Source: Bradysia coprophila (taxonomy: Eukaryota > Arthropoda > Insecta > Diptera > Sciaridae). Taken from it: 64,000 nucleotides of DNA. The notes beneath the pieces were generated by a model that saw only the letters and a program-made list of their open reading frames with translations, did no database searches and was not told the origin of the DNA. The translations under genes and the position numbers were made by a program. Below are positions 11,969 to 24,276 of this stretch, piece after piece. Each line of letters opens with the position of its first letter. Positions within the stretch are counted from its first letter, which is position 1. The stretch spans positions 4,996,206 to 5,060,205 of the forward strand of contig NW_023503313.1 in NCBI RefSeq assembly GCF_014529535.1, in the 5' to 3' direction.

Positions 11969-14900
11969 ATGACAGATATGTACTACGGCGGAATTGAAGG
12001 GTAAGATTGAAATAATTAATGTTCATTAAATTCATAAGCATGGCATGGTATAATCTATTTATAGACATAAACAAGACGAGAGTTTTTATTAACACACAAT
12101 TTTGCTTCGGCGTCATCTCTTACGCTTCATTTTTAATGTTACAAAATTTAACAAAATATAAACAAGCGTGCAAACGCGGTTTGTGATGATCAAACAAGAA
12201 ATATATTTTTTTAAATAATAATTTTTAATTGCAATGACAGTTTCATGTTTCATTTTTTTTTGTTGAATCAATAGATTGGTCAATGAACCACTTTCTCTTT
12301 CTTTTTTGGCATAAAAAAAAATTAGGAACAAGTTATATGCATGTACCATATAATCATGTTTTACCCGCCAACGCATTCATTGCATTTTTTCATTGTCACT
12401 TTATGTTTTTCGTTCATCTAGTATGATGAATGAAGCTATGAATGGTTTATTGTCTCAAAGACACATGTGGATTTTTCAAAGTCAATTCATGGTTGTGGTA
12501 TTATGTCTTTCTAATTATTAATTCATTCATTTCACTCGGTTCACGGTGGTATGTAATTGAAATGAGGGGTCAGGGTCTATTTTTTTGCGAATAAATTTGT
12601 GAAGAAAAAAATAAATTCCTTTGTGGTATGATTGACGTCAAGTGGAGTGATCAGGGACATACATTTGCCAACAAGTTCGGAAAACGGCTCACCAAATTAA
12701 TTCATAATTTTGAAATGAAATTTTGAATGAAATTTCTGTATGTTTCAAAGAAACACAACTTTCATTCCACTTCGAACTACTCTTTACGTTTTGGTCCATT
12801 AAATTTAAAGAACTAAATGGGTTGATGAGCATAGAACATTCATAGGAACCATCAAAAGAAAATCTTCAAATTTAATCAACAAATCGACCGAGAAAATCTT
12901 CCAATTCATGTAAAACAGTTGGAAAGTCGAAGAAAATATTCTGTGGACTTTCCCTTACACTTACGTTTTTATTAGTCCCTCGTTCAACGGCTTATACATA
13001 TCACTTTTCAAACTATTAGAATCCAATGCCGATTGAAAAGTAATCCAGTAATGCCACCAATACAGGCAAGATGGTATGAACGTAAGTCCCAATAGTGTAG
13101 TGATTGACACACCATGGAACACCACTATTTGATTTTATTGAGAGAAAATCAAACGGCCTTATATTACCTTCACATTCTCCGACTCTACACTGTACATTGC
13201 AGACTACGCATATCTCCCTTTGATAAACTTTTGACCACAACACACTGAATTGAATGAACTGAGGAAAAAATTATTTTTGGCTTTTCGGTAAACATTATTT
13301 CCTTGATGCAATGAGGGGGTCATAGTACGCAGTACTTTTCTTGTAATCGCAAATTAATTTGGTGGCTTCTGAAGGAATGTATGTGTTTGTTCGTGCCATA
13401 TTTATACTAACATCTCTGCGGCGAAAATTGCATATTTTATTGAATTGACCGAATAACGGCAAACTAATTGGTTTTGTGTGCCACTGTGATCACTCAGCTC
13501 ACACAAACAGCGACCTTGAAACATGGCAATATTGTTAAGAATTTTTCTTTAATTAAAACTATTTCTTCATCAGATCATCAGTCGTTCAGATCAAATGTGA
13601 TAATTATGACGAAGATTTCCGCATTTTTGGAATAATCAAACTGACTGCTTTGCCAAACTATGTCTGATACACACAAAAAAAACATCTTGGAGACCTTAAC
13701 TTTTGTGATCCCAACGACTAGATTTGTTGCCTATTAATTGATTATAATATTTTGCTTGATATGTCAAACCTATGGCTTATTGCAAAATTTTTAAATTTCA
13801 ATTTTTTTTCGCTTTCCGTTACACTTCCTCTGTTTTAAGTTGATTTTGCTATAACATGGGAATGTCCGTTGTATTTTAAATATAATGTCGATTGAAGCGG
13901 GTATACCAACTCAAGAAAATGATTGACAACGGATTGTATGATCGGTACCGATCCTATTCGTCCTCTTTTTTCGCCTCGTTCTCCTATTTTGCAAAAATAC
14001 TAAGAACATCACTTTTTCATAAATGTTCTCTTTTTTCAAAACAAACTTTATTATTAAGTAAATTTGACGCAGCTCGCCAATGGCAGCAACTAATGACTTT
14101 CTATAAAAATGACTTATAACTACAAGAAATTCTATAGCCCAAAATAGTATCGCTCGCTCCGCTCGAGTTGTCCGCTATCTTAATGTTACATGTTTGAATA
14201 CAAAAGTTAGGAATTTGTTACAATTTGTTTCAATACAGAAATTTGTGTGACGTTTTTGGAGACACCCAGATTCTCGTACAAAGAAAAGAAATGAAAACAA
14301 ATAAAATTTAAGAAAATTCGATACGGCACGTGGGTGATATCACTAACAAAGGAATACTTTGGCGATTTCAATTCTTGACTTACAACATGAATGGCAGTGT
14401 TGATTCCACAAGACCTGGACATAAATTATGTCACATAATGCATGAATAAGTTGTACAGTTAGAGGCAGTGAAATTTCAGCATGAATTTGCTTCAGCTGAT
14501 CCACACAGAAAATCAACAAAAAAAAACCTTGAACAAAAGTGTTTATACGTCTTTACACGGTTTTATAATTCTCAGGCGTGCATAGCAGCTTAAACCATAT
14601 AAACAAGTAATAAACAGTTTTGATTGTATGGGTGGATCAACTGAGAAACAGCTGAAGCAAATTCATGTTGCAAATCTACTTTTTGTCCTCTTTTTCGATT
14701 TATTCCGAAATGTCCTATATTTCAAAATTGGAACCTTATTTAACGGTCAATACATCTAAAACGCCGCAAGACCGGCAAGACCTAGCAATTAAAGCGTACA
14801 AAAACCATAACATAAAGTGCACAAAACGAAAATACAGGAAAACTGTTTGTGGCAACCAAGCTGAGCCAGCAATGTTTGCTTTAATGCACGGACCTTGATA

Positions 14901-17312
14901 TGAATGGGGTACAGCTATAATAAAAAAGCAACAATTTTGTATATAAAGCCGTATGGTCCATATACTATATACGCAAACACCAGAGCAATTACAATTAACC
15001 GGCGATAAGAAATTGTTCATAAAATTGTTGTTTTATGAGAATTCGCGTAAACGGTCTGGTATCGTGTTTCGCTTAGTGAAACGATATCTTTACAATTGAA
15101 AAAATGATTACAAATATTTATGTTCCATAAACACGTATTGCATGCAGGCCTGAGCACCTGATTTTTGTCAAGATTTGAATTTAGATTCTTAGATCTTAAT
15201 ATACGACCTTAGGGCTTATCTACAGATAAAGTCATAATTTGCAGAATTATCGTGTGTATACCATCTTGTATTATTTACGCATTATCATTTGTTTTGAAGG
15301 ATTAGGTGTGTGCGTTCACTAGACTCTCCGGTTCTATGATATTAATACCCAAATAAACGAATTGACAACGATGAAATATTTATACTGATAACGTTGCCGC
15401 AAGCTGCAACATTTCTCATAGGAAGCAATTTCACTTCAGATAAAATGCAATCAAAAATGTTATTCATACGGTGGAAATTTGTATGTTATTATATGCAACC
15501 TTCAGACGCCCTTGATATTAACCAATTAAATTTGGTGTCCCTCTTCAACACGAATGCACAAAGTGATGCAGTGTGAACGATTTGATTGCATTCCCCACAC
15601 TTGGCACTGTTAGCTTTTTACGGACGACTATGGCATCTGTTATCGACTGTGGCAACAAAAATAAGTTCTGGTTTATTCAAACCGAGTAATCAATCTCTTG
15701 AATATGCTTGGATCAACAGCCGTAACAGATTCGATAAATATGTTGACTTGTTTGAAAGATTCAACGGAAATATTTAAATTTTATGGATATTCGAAGTCAA
15801 GGGTCGCTAGCCAAGGACAACATTTTCTATTATTGGCCCATGGCAGAATATATTTATCGGAATTGTCAGTAAGAAGTGACGGCACTGAAACCTAAACTTT
15901 TAATCTGTGACAATGCGAAAGCAAAATTTCGTAACATTTCCAATTAGCAATAAACAAGTCAATTACAGTCATAACGTATCGCTGATTGTGGTATAATAAA
16001 AAAAATATTCTTAAGATAAACGGCACATCCCACAGTTGCGTAACCTTGAATTGTTTCGTAAATGATGTCATCGAAACTCTGCTTAAATAAAGGGTGAATG
16101 GTTGATGAACCCAATGAATTATTTCCTGCCTAAACGTTTCTTTCTTCTTTCCGTTTATTTACAGAGGTGCAACACATTCCAAGCTGATAATATGCAACCA
16201 AAACGGAGACATTATTGCAACTGGATCCGGTCCGTCCACAAATCACTGGATGGTTGGCATTCCAGAATGTGCAAAGAGAATAGCTAAAATGGTCGAAGCC
16301 GGTAAAAGTGAAGGAAAAATTCCACAAAATGTCAAATTGAAGACGTTGGGATTAAGTTTAAGCGGCTGTGAACAGGTACGATAAAATTGTTATCTTTCAT
16401 ACACCAGAGACGTACTGAGTTTGGAAACGTTTATTTTAAAGGAAGCGTCAAATAAGGCCATAGAAAAGGAACTTTTGGACAATTATCCTGAAGTGTCCGA
16501 AAAGTATGTAGTATGCAGTGACACAATGGGAAGTGTTGTTACAGCTTCGCCAAAGGGTGGATTGGTACTGATCGCTGGTACCGGATCAAATGCATTGCTT
16601 TCGAATCCGGACGGAAAAATCTACAGTTGTGGTGGATGGGGAAACTTCCTGGCTGACGAAGCTAGTGGTAGGTTGCATTTCGTTTCCTAAAGAAAATTGA
16701 ACGAACCGGTCATTCGAATCTTTCCACTGATTAGCATGGTGGATTTCACACAAAGCCGTCAAAACCGTTTTTGATCATGTGGATGGTCTGAACGTATCCC
16801 CCTATCCAATTGACACCGTATGGGAACTGATAAAATTGCATTTTTCGGTCAGTACGCGAGCCGACCTGTTGGAGTATTGCTATGCAAAATTCCAAAAATC
16901 AATGTTCGCCGGACTTTGCCTACGATTATCTTATTCAGCTAATGATGGCGATCAGCTGTCCCAGCATCTCTTCCGCGAGGCCGGAATCCAGTTGGCAAAG
17001 GCAACGTTAGCATTAATACCAAAAGTGTGTCCCACTTTAGTGAAGGCAGGTGACTTGAATATCGTTTGTGTGGGATCAGTGTGGAAGAGCTGGAATTTAT
17101 TGAAAGAAGGCTTTCTGGCCGAAATCGGAAAAGGTGACTTCAATTTTGGACTAACACTTTTAAGACTCAATCAATCGATGGCACTCGGTGCTGTGTATCT
17201 TGGTGTCGATGCCAATAACTATAACATGCCAAGGGACTATGCAAAAAATTATGAAGTATTCCATTGTTACCACAATAAGACAGTAAACAATAACAACAGC
17301 AATCATGATTAG
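11969..17312 (+). CDS. Nagk: N-acetyl-D-glucosamine kinase, complete
   Basis: Four exons, 11969-12000, 16165-16375, 16442-16667 and 16735-17312, join in phase into 348 residues; human NAGK has 344. It phosphorylates GlcNAc to GlcNAc-6-phosphate with ATP, salvaging amino sugar in the cytosol for UDP-GlcNAc or catabolism, which matters in chitin-rich insects. It belongs to the ASKHA/BadF-BadG fold. Visible motifs are the N-terminal phosphate loop GGIEGGATHS (residues 7-16, split by intron 1), STNHW, the putative catalytic Asp108 in SDTMGS, IAGTGSN (125-131) and GGWGNFLADEAS. The tiny 32-nt first exon encodes MTDMYYGGIEG and is followed by a 4.16-kb intron; the other introns are 66 and 67 nt. 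A poly(A) signal lies at 17567-17572. No damage is seen. Confidence 0.93.
12001..16164 (+). other. Large first intron of Nagk
   Basis: GTAAGA to TTTACAG, 4.16 kb. Apart from the small inverted-repeat element at 14480-14667 it is AT-rich sequence without a recognisable gene. Short frames at 15394-15895 and elsewhere have no family match that I recognise. Confidence 0.7.
14480..14667. mobile_element. 188-bp inverted-repeat MITE in Nagk intron 1
   Basis: CATGAATTTGCTTCAGCTG (14480-14498) is repeated exactly in inverted orientation at 14649-14667, and the arms continue with a second shared block GATCCAC. A related half-motif, AATTTGCTTCAGCT, occurs near 19400. Confidence 0.65.
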
Positions 17313-18346
17313 AAAGTGGAATGCGTCGGTTATTTTAAGATCACATCAACAAATAATTAAAATTAATTAATTAATTAACCCATGTGCCACAATGATGCAC
17401 AGGAGGTCAAAGACAATACAAACTTATAAATTAGATAGCAGAGTTTTTGAAATGAATTTCATATTTTTATAGCACCCAACTATACGAAGTAAGATTTATG
17501 ACGAAAAAAGAAATGTAAAAAATGTCTACTTAAAATTAAAGAATGCTCAATGTACAACCGAAAAAGAATAAACGAATCAGCAAACAAATGTATGCATTTT
17601 CAATTCTGCATCATAATCGTTGAAGAACCGACAGAACCTAAGACGTCACGTTCTGGATAAGAGTATAATAATATCGAGATTGTCACAGTTCACTGACCTG
17701 ATGTTAGTTTTGGAATGTTGATGATAATAGATTACAGATATTTTAGCTCCACAATCTGATGAAGTAAGTGGACCACGAACGTTTGTGATGCTTTTTCTCT
17801 TTTCACATCAGACAAGAGACGTGAAGCTTTAAGTTCAAAATTGATCAGACGTACAGGCCAACAAGGTAATTTAAACAACAAGCCAATCACTCGTTCAGCA
17901 AAAAGTCGTCAGTCGTCACTTAAAACTTTAAAAGACAACTCTCTGCCAAACGAAAGTGTGTGAAAGAGGTAACTTTTCAATGTTTTCAATTAAAGTTCTC
18001 CCTTATCTGCATCAAAAGACTCTAACAACATCATCGCCCTACATTTCGTGTCTAATGAGCATAAAAACAACAAAAAAAAAACATTGAAAAATCGTGTCAT
18101 GGCCCCTTAATCCAGCTAACTATACTACCAAAAAATTCTACGTTCAACTGTTTTATTTAAGAAAATGTGGGTTTTGTCAAGGTCGCCAATATTGATGCGA
18201 TGTAGTTATGTGACTTGAATTTTTGTATAAACTTCTGAATTGAATTAAATAGTAACCGGGAAGCAGTATAGAATAGTTACAATTTAGTGCATGGAACTGA
18301 TAGGATAACAATATCACAACAGATTCAGGTTACTTCAGTGCATCAG
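17313..18346. other. Nagk 3' end and intergenic spacer
   Basis: It begins with the Nagk 3' untranslated region; AATAAA at 17567-17572 is the likely poly(A) signal. The remainder shows no gene or clear transposon. Confidence 0.55.
17567..17572 (+). terminator. Poly(A) signal of Nagk
   Basis: AATAAA 255 nt after the stop codon, the first clear canonical signal downstream. Confidence 0.6.
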
Positions 18347-19395
18347 ATTTTTTTTTTTTTTTTTTGATTTTCAAAATAAATTCTTTTATTCATTTTCATA
18401 AACCTAAATTTGTATCATAAAATGAAACAAATTCCACCCATGGAGTGGCAACTATTCTTAACAAAAGTTACCCTAATCTATTTATCCAGAACCATGGAAA
18501 CTGGCCTGATTCAGGAGAAACAGGAGAAAAATAACTTAGCTTAGTAAACTGAAAATAAATCATCTCACAACACCACAAAACAAAATTATAAAATATAATA
18601 GATTTCATCTAACTTCTTCAAATCGCCGTCGAATGTTCCCATTATACAAGCGGCATTAGAACGTTGAAGTGCAATGGAGATTCTTTGCTTCAAATACAAT
18701 TTCGATTTCTTTTCGTTCGTCACATTTGCTAACAACTTTCCCAAGACGTCAATGAACTTAATCGCTTCGGTACACCATGGACCTAGAGTCTCTATTGCAA
18801 ATGGAATGATTATATAATTATCTTCTATCAATTTCTTATATTTCCCCAATTTAATATTTGCTGCCTTATTTGCAACTCTACCGGGCGATTTGCTTGACAA
18901 ACGTAGATACGATGGGGCCAGAGTATCTGAGCACGTTGCGTCCCAAACCATTGATTGACCGTTACGCCATGGTATCAAAGTCACTCCGTCTACTCTTTTT
19001 CTATCATCTCTGAACATCCCAGGAGGTTCTCGCATAGATGGTACATTTGCCGACTGGAGTGATCTATGAATTATATTATTAAAATCAGCATGACGTGGAA
19101 GCCTGCCAGAGCTATATAAACAACTAAGTCCATGAGAACCATCTTCACTGACGATTTCTCCACATCTGCATTTATGACGTTTACAAATCTTAGTTCCAAT
19201 ACGTAAAGCAACTGAAATTCTGAACGTGTTATTGTCCAATAATGTTCCGATGAATTTTGACGGCAAAGCTGTTAGCCAGGCGCTTGATTCATGGACTGTT
19301 GATGCTAAGAATCTTGCCTTTTCTGTTTCTGAATTGAATGTCAACGAATTAATATTTTCTGAAATTTTCTGAAAATCAGAGATATATATTCACCA
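18347..19395 (-). mobile_element. 3' end of a poly(A) retrotransposon, minus strand
   Basis: On the minus strand the coding frame ends at 18586. It is followed by an untranslated tail with an AATAAA-type signal (near 18390) and a run of about 20 A residues (18347-18367 as T on the plus strand). This is the structure of a reverse-transcribed insertion truncated at its 5' side near 19395. I could not identify target duplicates. Confidence 0.7.
18586..19344 (-). pseudogene. C-terminal domain of a retroelement polyprotein (nuclease-like, uncertain)
   Basis: The open frame of about 252 residues resembles a C-terminal module seen next to reverse transcriptases in many invertebrate retroelements. 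From family memory, the pattern is CxCG, then GSHGLSC, RH..FN..I, EPPG, RVDGVTLIPW, VWDATCSDT, PFAIETLG and QRISIALQRSNAA. The spaced D (RVDG), D (WDAT) and E (AIETLG) could be a PD-(D/E)XK-like nuclease core; that reading is an inference. No reverse transcriptase is attached, so the copy is 5' truncated. The frame is intact from about 19390 to its stop, suggesting a fairly recent insertion. Confidence 0.65.
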
Positions 19396-19489
19396 AATTT
19401 AATTTGCTTCAGCTTGACCCTATGGTCCACTGAAAAAAACACACTGTGTGTTTGTATGACTGCACCAGCTGGTAAAATATAAATTTACT

Positions 19490-20597
19490 TTCGTTTCGCA
19501 TTTTTGCACTCTAGAAATGAACTGCAACGAATGCAATGCTGGAAACACAGAGGTGTAGCTGCATCAATTGATCGTATGAATGAAGCGATTGGAGCTTTGT
19601 CAAGTTCGTTGTCTGGCGACTTGTCGAAATTCATCAACAACTTTAAGACGCTGATGGATACGTTTATCGGAGCGATTAGTACATTGAGCATGATACAGCA
19701 CCCGATTGCTGTGAATTCTTCACCCATAGGCCATAGTCAAGTCACATGCCAAGCCGAAAGCGTCTTCTGTAAAAGACGTTGATGAAACTCGTTCTCCACT
19801 GAACAATCAGCCATTAGATCCAGTGTTGATCCCCAACGTTTAATTGCATCGAATGCGTCCAATGACCTATCTCTAAGGAGCGTGGTGGTGTCCAATGTTG
19901 GTAAAGACATTTCAGCCGATATCTGGCTGACTACTTGCATAATGAGTTACGAATTGACAAGAAACTCATCAAGGTAGCTCTGCTGCTACCCCCCGGAAAA
20001 AGTGCCGAAAACGTTACCTACTTTCAATACAAAGTTACGGTTCCAGTGTGTAATTACAATTTTGTGATGTGTCCAGACTCATGGCCAAAGGATGTCCGAG
20101 CTCGTGATATCGTACATAAGCGTAAGGCTAACTGTAGATGCAGCATTTTATGCGGAAAACGAATGAGCGCTTCATGGTCGATTCGTTTTCCTAACGGCTG
20201 TTGTATTTTGTTGACTTTTTTACGTTTGTAACTCATATTCTACATTGACTTGTGCTTCTTCTTGTTGCTGTAAAAATCAGGATTTTACTCTTTTGCTTTG
20301 TTAATTAGGAGCATAATAACTTTGCGCCTTTGCAGATTTTGTTCGAATTCAGTTGCACTTACAAAGGTCTACATGAAATTTGTGAATGCTTTTGTCGCGA
20401 GCTTCATGTTTTAAGTGGAAAAAACTTTTTCAGTTGAACTTTTTTTAAGTCTTGTTTTATTAATTTTAGCTTCTAGCTTATGTGTTTGATTTGCTAAGAT
20501 TTATTGTTCGATGTAATTGATGAAAATGTTAAGTTAGCAAATTGTTCTTGGATTCGCCAGTAGGGTTCTACCCGTTGGTGTAAATAAATAAATAAAC
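19490..20597 (+). mobile_element. Probable LINE ORF1 remnant with a TAAA-repeat tail, plus strand
   Basis: Two open segments (19504-19782 and about 19935-20231) read as a coiled-coil-like stretch (SIDRMNEAIGALSSSLSG) and a segment FQYKVTVPVCNYNFVMCPDSWPKDV. The latter resembles the conserved VxxFxVxV...LWPxGV block of Jockey/CR1-type ORF1 proteins. The region ends in GGGTTCTACCCGTTGGTG then TAAATAAATAAATAAA (20564-20597), typical of a LINE 3' terminus. An ORF1 joined to a 3' tail without ORF2 would be an internally deleted copy. The assignment is an inference. Confidence 0.45.
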
Positions 20598-21050
20598 GTT
20601 GTTGCAGCAAAGGTTTGCGACTTGTAGCGGAAAACCATATCTTCAGTAAGAAGTATACAAACTGCACAAAAAAAGGTGGTTACAAAACCACATAGCGGAA
20701 AACAACGTCGTTACTAAGAAGTTCAAACCGTATAGAATACTAATCGTGAAACTTGCGAATAGCTCTCAACTCACATTCTCAGATTGATTTCGTACAGCTA
20801 CATTATTTTTATAGATTTTTTTTTTATGGTTGACTACGATTTACTTGCGTTTCGCAAAATGTTTTTGCTATCTCACAACAGATGGCCAGACTTTCTATTA
20901 TCTTTTACGCTTTTAACGAAGGAATAAATTGGCGTTTGTATCGAACTTTCGTGCCTCCGCTCATCTGATTCGGCTATATATGGCATTACCTCCACACTAT
21001 ATTTACCTTGGTACAAACCCGACAGTCAAAAATATCTATAAAAAAATGTT

Positions 21051-21190
21051 TGCTGAAAACCGACGAAGCGTTGAGAATATGTTGCGATCAAATTTTTCGG
21101 TGTTCTAATGTCACTTTCGATGCTTAACGGAAATAAAATAATTAAAAATTTGATCGAAACAGATTCTCAACGCTTCGTCTGTTTTCAGCA
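21051..21190. repeat. Long hairpin (about 46-bp arms) upstream of RpLP1
   Basis: TGCTGAAAACCGACGAAGCG at 21051 and its complement ending at 21190 begin nearly identical arms of about 46 bases, through GATCAAATTTT, around a loop of about 50 bases. It is probably a miniature fold-back transposon. It lies about 200 bp upstream of the presumed transcription start. Confidence 0.75.
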
Positions 21191-21375
21191 TTAGCTGTAC
21201 TGTATCATACAGAACAAGCAATAACAAATATTCAAAATGCGTTTCTATTACACTTTCCGCTCCCATCACCATAATGACAATTGTGACAATTATGTTCGGC
21301 TCATATACCGCTGCACGGCGAACCGAGCGAAAGCCGACCCGAAAATGTCAATATAATTTCGAGCTGTCATTTATA

Positions 21376-21392
21376 AATCCCTTTCCGGTTTT
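21376..21392 (+). promoter_or_regulatory. Candidate TOP-type initiation tract of RpLP1
   Basis: ATCCCTTTCCGGTTTT contains a pyrimidine-rich CCCTTTCC tract of the kind that starts ribosomal protein mRNAs. TTATAAAT sits just upstream. Position and use are inferred; a spliced or extended 5' leader up to 21518 would be about 135 nt. Confidence 0.4.
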
Positions 21393-21518
21393 AAGTCTAC
21401 TACCGAAAACACGTTTCTGTGCTTGTTCTCCCGCAAACTTGGAGCTAAGGTCAAATTTTGGCAACTTGCACTATTTCATATTTGAATCTTACAAATAACA
21501 AACCATTATACATTCGCA

Positions 21519-22354
21519 ATGGCTTCGAAAGCTGAATTAGCCTGTGTTTATTCCGCACTCATCCTCGTCGATGATGATGTTGCCGTCACCGTGAGTATTT
21601 TTGTTATATACAAAAAAAAAGTGGCGTGTTTGTCTCGGGCTCCAGTGCTGAGTTGCCACACTACACTTTTAAATGAGTTTTGAGAATTGCGTGAATTACG
21701 TTCGGAATGTGCCCAACATTGGAAATGATTTTTTTTGTGCTTTGCGAATGAAATCAGAGTTGTATGAAGAAAGTGAGGTTATGTGCACGTCAATGGTGTG
21801 TATTGGAGACGTGATTTTGAAATTCAGTAACTTTGACTGTTATTCATGTATCAAATCTAATTGTGAAACTGTAAAACACTTAAAATGATAGAAAATGTGT
21901 GTTCAATAGTCGCCTGCGATTCCAAAATTTCATAATTCGTTCATGTGGTGACTCAGCGCAACATGCTCTATTTGTGATATCCTTATCTAAAACGCAATTT
22001 GTATTCCTCTCCTAAAGGGTGAAAAGATCTCGACCATCTTGAAAGCCGCCAACGTTGATGTTGAACCATACTGGCCTGGTTTATTCGCCAAAGCATTGGA
22101 AGGCGTCAATGTTAAGGACTTGATCACAAACATCGGTTCCGGTGTTGGTGCTGCACCTGCAGCTGGCGCTGCTCCAGCAGCCGCAGCTGCTGCTGCCCCA
22201 GCAGCTGAAAAGAAGGAAGAAAAGAAAGAGGAATCCGACGAGGGATCTGACGATGATATGGGTTTCGGTAAGTTTGAATGTGGTTTTTTTAGTTGTGGCG
22301 CGTGTTGTTAAATTTCGTCTTTTCCATTTTTAACTTGCAGGTCTTTTCGAATAA
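21519..22354 (+). CDS. RpLP1: 60S acidic ribosomal protein P1, complete
   Basis: Three exons, 21519-21590, 22018-22267 and 22341-22354, give 111 residues, the normal length for P1. Paired with P2, it forms the lateral stalk of the large ribosomal subunit through P0 and recruits translation factors. Visible parts are the helical N-terminal dimerisation domain ([20 protein letters not shown] and [20 protein letters not shown]), an alanine/proline hinge (about 68-90), a [16 protein letters not shown] acidic run and the C-terminal MGFGLF motif. The last intron (73 nt) separates only five codons. The final residue is Glu, where the family almost always has Asp (GLFD). An AATAAA signal lies at 22408-22413. 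Confidence 0.96.
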
Positions 22355-22407
22355 ACTCCATCAACATTCGACACTTTTTGTATTTTTGGGTACAGTTTTA
22401 ATGTACG

Positions 22408-22413
22408 AATAAA
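22408..22413 (+). terminator. Poly(A) signal of RpLP1
   Basis: AATAAA 54 nt after the stop codon, followed by a GT/T-rich stretch. Confidence 0.7.
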
Positions 22414-22691
22414 AAGTATTTGAAATTGTAAGACAAAATCGAATGTCTTTGTTATGGGCACGAGTAACGTATATAAGGTGAATGTTAACACGCCACAGTG
22501 AGATTGGATACATTTTAACTTGGTATCGTGTACACAAAAAGAGAATGCCATCAAAGGGCTGTAGTCTGAAAAGGTAAACTGACTTCGTTGCTTATGGTAA
22601 GTATAGCATTGGCAGATGTTAATATCGAAATCCTACCGTCAGATCAATGTATCTTAGTTCCTCAAACGTTTGAAGGACCGACTAATGTCGG

Positions 22692-22802
22692 TAAAAGATC
22701 AGATTCACATCAGTTATGCCACTGTCGACGACCCGACAAATAGATCAGATTTTGCCCCGATTGATCGATGTCTCTTAAGTGATCTGAGTAGGTTAGGTAT
22801 CG
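22692..22802 (+). repeat. 111-bp direct repeat, copy 1
   Basis: TAAAAGATCAGATTCACATC through TAGGTATCG. It is repeated at 24396-24506 with about four substitutions. Confidence 0.85.
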
Positions 22803-23771
22803 TTCCTTTATTTATTTTCTTATGATTTGGTTAACGCGAATTTATTGACGAGCTATAGTAGACGAATGGAAGCGGTCGGGCGACTGTACAATTGGAAATT
22901 GATTTTTTATTTCTTCTACCAAAGTTCATTACTGCCATTGACGACAGTTCGTCTAAAAAATGGAGACAAATTGTTCTAGCTATTGGGAATTAGAATCTGA
23001 TAGAGTTAATTTTCCCATAACAAAATCAAATGTAACTTCATGTCTAGAATGAACGGCAGGTTGTTAAGCAATTTAACGAATCTTCTGGAAATTTTTCATA
23101 ACCGGAAATTTTGCATTTTAATTCATTTCATCATCGGTAACACGTTACCATTGCTCAATAAAAATAGGATTAGTTATACAACTCGATGTCCAGTTGCTAG
23201 TTGCTATGGACAGATAATTTTGGGTGGGATTGTTTTTTAAAAAGCAGATAGAACATGTCTAGTCAGTTTGGAATCTGCAAATTAAAAAGCTTAGAGATGA
23301 CTGGGCCGAAGGATATTCAGACTATGTAAGCATAATTCCGGATCTCGATAGAGTACTGAATGTAATAGATCTTAAAGTAGTGATGGATATTGATTTTGGC
23401 GTAACCGACTCGGATATTGCCCCTTCTTCAATTAGAAAATGTTTCCCAACAAGTCCGTCACTATCGTTCAAATGGAATCCGCTCATATAGGCGTAATAGG
23501 TTTTCAGGCGTACTTCTCTTAACTCTTTTCGGTTTCTATTCTTAACGTCTATGTCTCTAGATGGCAGAACCTCCATTATGTAAAGCGTTCTCTTTTTCTG
23601 TATTGATTGACTCATTGAAATCCAGTGCGAAAAAAATTATTTGGAAGAAATGCGAGTCCACAAGTTGATACCGACGTACAGGCAGTCTTATCGTAATTGT
23701 TACAACACTAGAAGATCCAAATCCGTAAGATCACTAAAACCTTCTGAGGAAACAATTTAATCGGATAACGT

Positions 23772-23913
23772 CAGTGCCGGATTGGCTCTATGGGCGTTCG
23801 GGCGATTCCCGAATGGCTTTTTGATTTTCGTATGGATAAGGGGCAACGAAGGGCCTTTTGAACAATTTCTTCATACAACGCCCGAAGGGCTTTTTTGAGC
23901 CAGTCCGGCACTG
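23772..23913. mobile_element. 142-bp hAT MITE
   Basis: Inverted ends CAGTGCCGGATTGGCTC and GAGCCAGTCCGGCACTG are flanked by a perfect 8-bp duplication GATAACGT (23764-23771 and 23914-23921). It has no coding capacity. Confidence 0.92.
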
Positions 23914-24276
23914 GATAACGTACGTGATCTTAATAGTTGAAACCGAGATGTCTTTGGTTGATAATTATACACAGTATGCAGCTTCGCTGGTGGAGCAAAT
24001 GTTTTCTTTCCGGAAGCAAAAAAAGTGTAAAACTTCCCGTTTTGTAAGTAAAAATTTCCAAGTTTTGAGTTTAACATCAAATATGTCAGTGTCACTCCCG
24101 TGATCCCGCACTTTTTCCACAAGCGTAAATGTGCACGATACACCCGATACACCAAATTAGTTCGACAAACAGAAATACCGTATCTTGTGAAAGAATTTTT
24201 TGGACAGCGGCTAGTTCCTTGCCAAGGACCCATCGGTACATTAGAAAGGAACATTTCACGTAGACATTAATTGGTA

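Larger units (their letters stand above)
20598..21518. other. Spacer and promoter region upstream of RpLP1
   Basis: It contains the 46-bp-arm hairpin at 21051-21190 and the putative RpLP1 start region near 21380. No gene is seen. Confidence 0.55.

Noticed and set aside
22142..22333. Second frame within RpLP1 exon 2 (leucine/glutamine rich)
   Set aside because: It is the shifted reading of the alanine-rich hinge and acidic tail of RpLP1.
23401..23415. GTAACCGACTCGG matching the terminal repeat of the element at 6217
   Set aside because: Only about 13 bases match, with no partner end and no target duplication; it could be chance or a very old relic.
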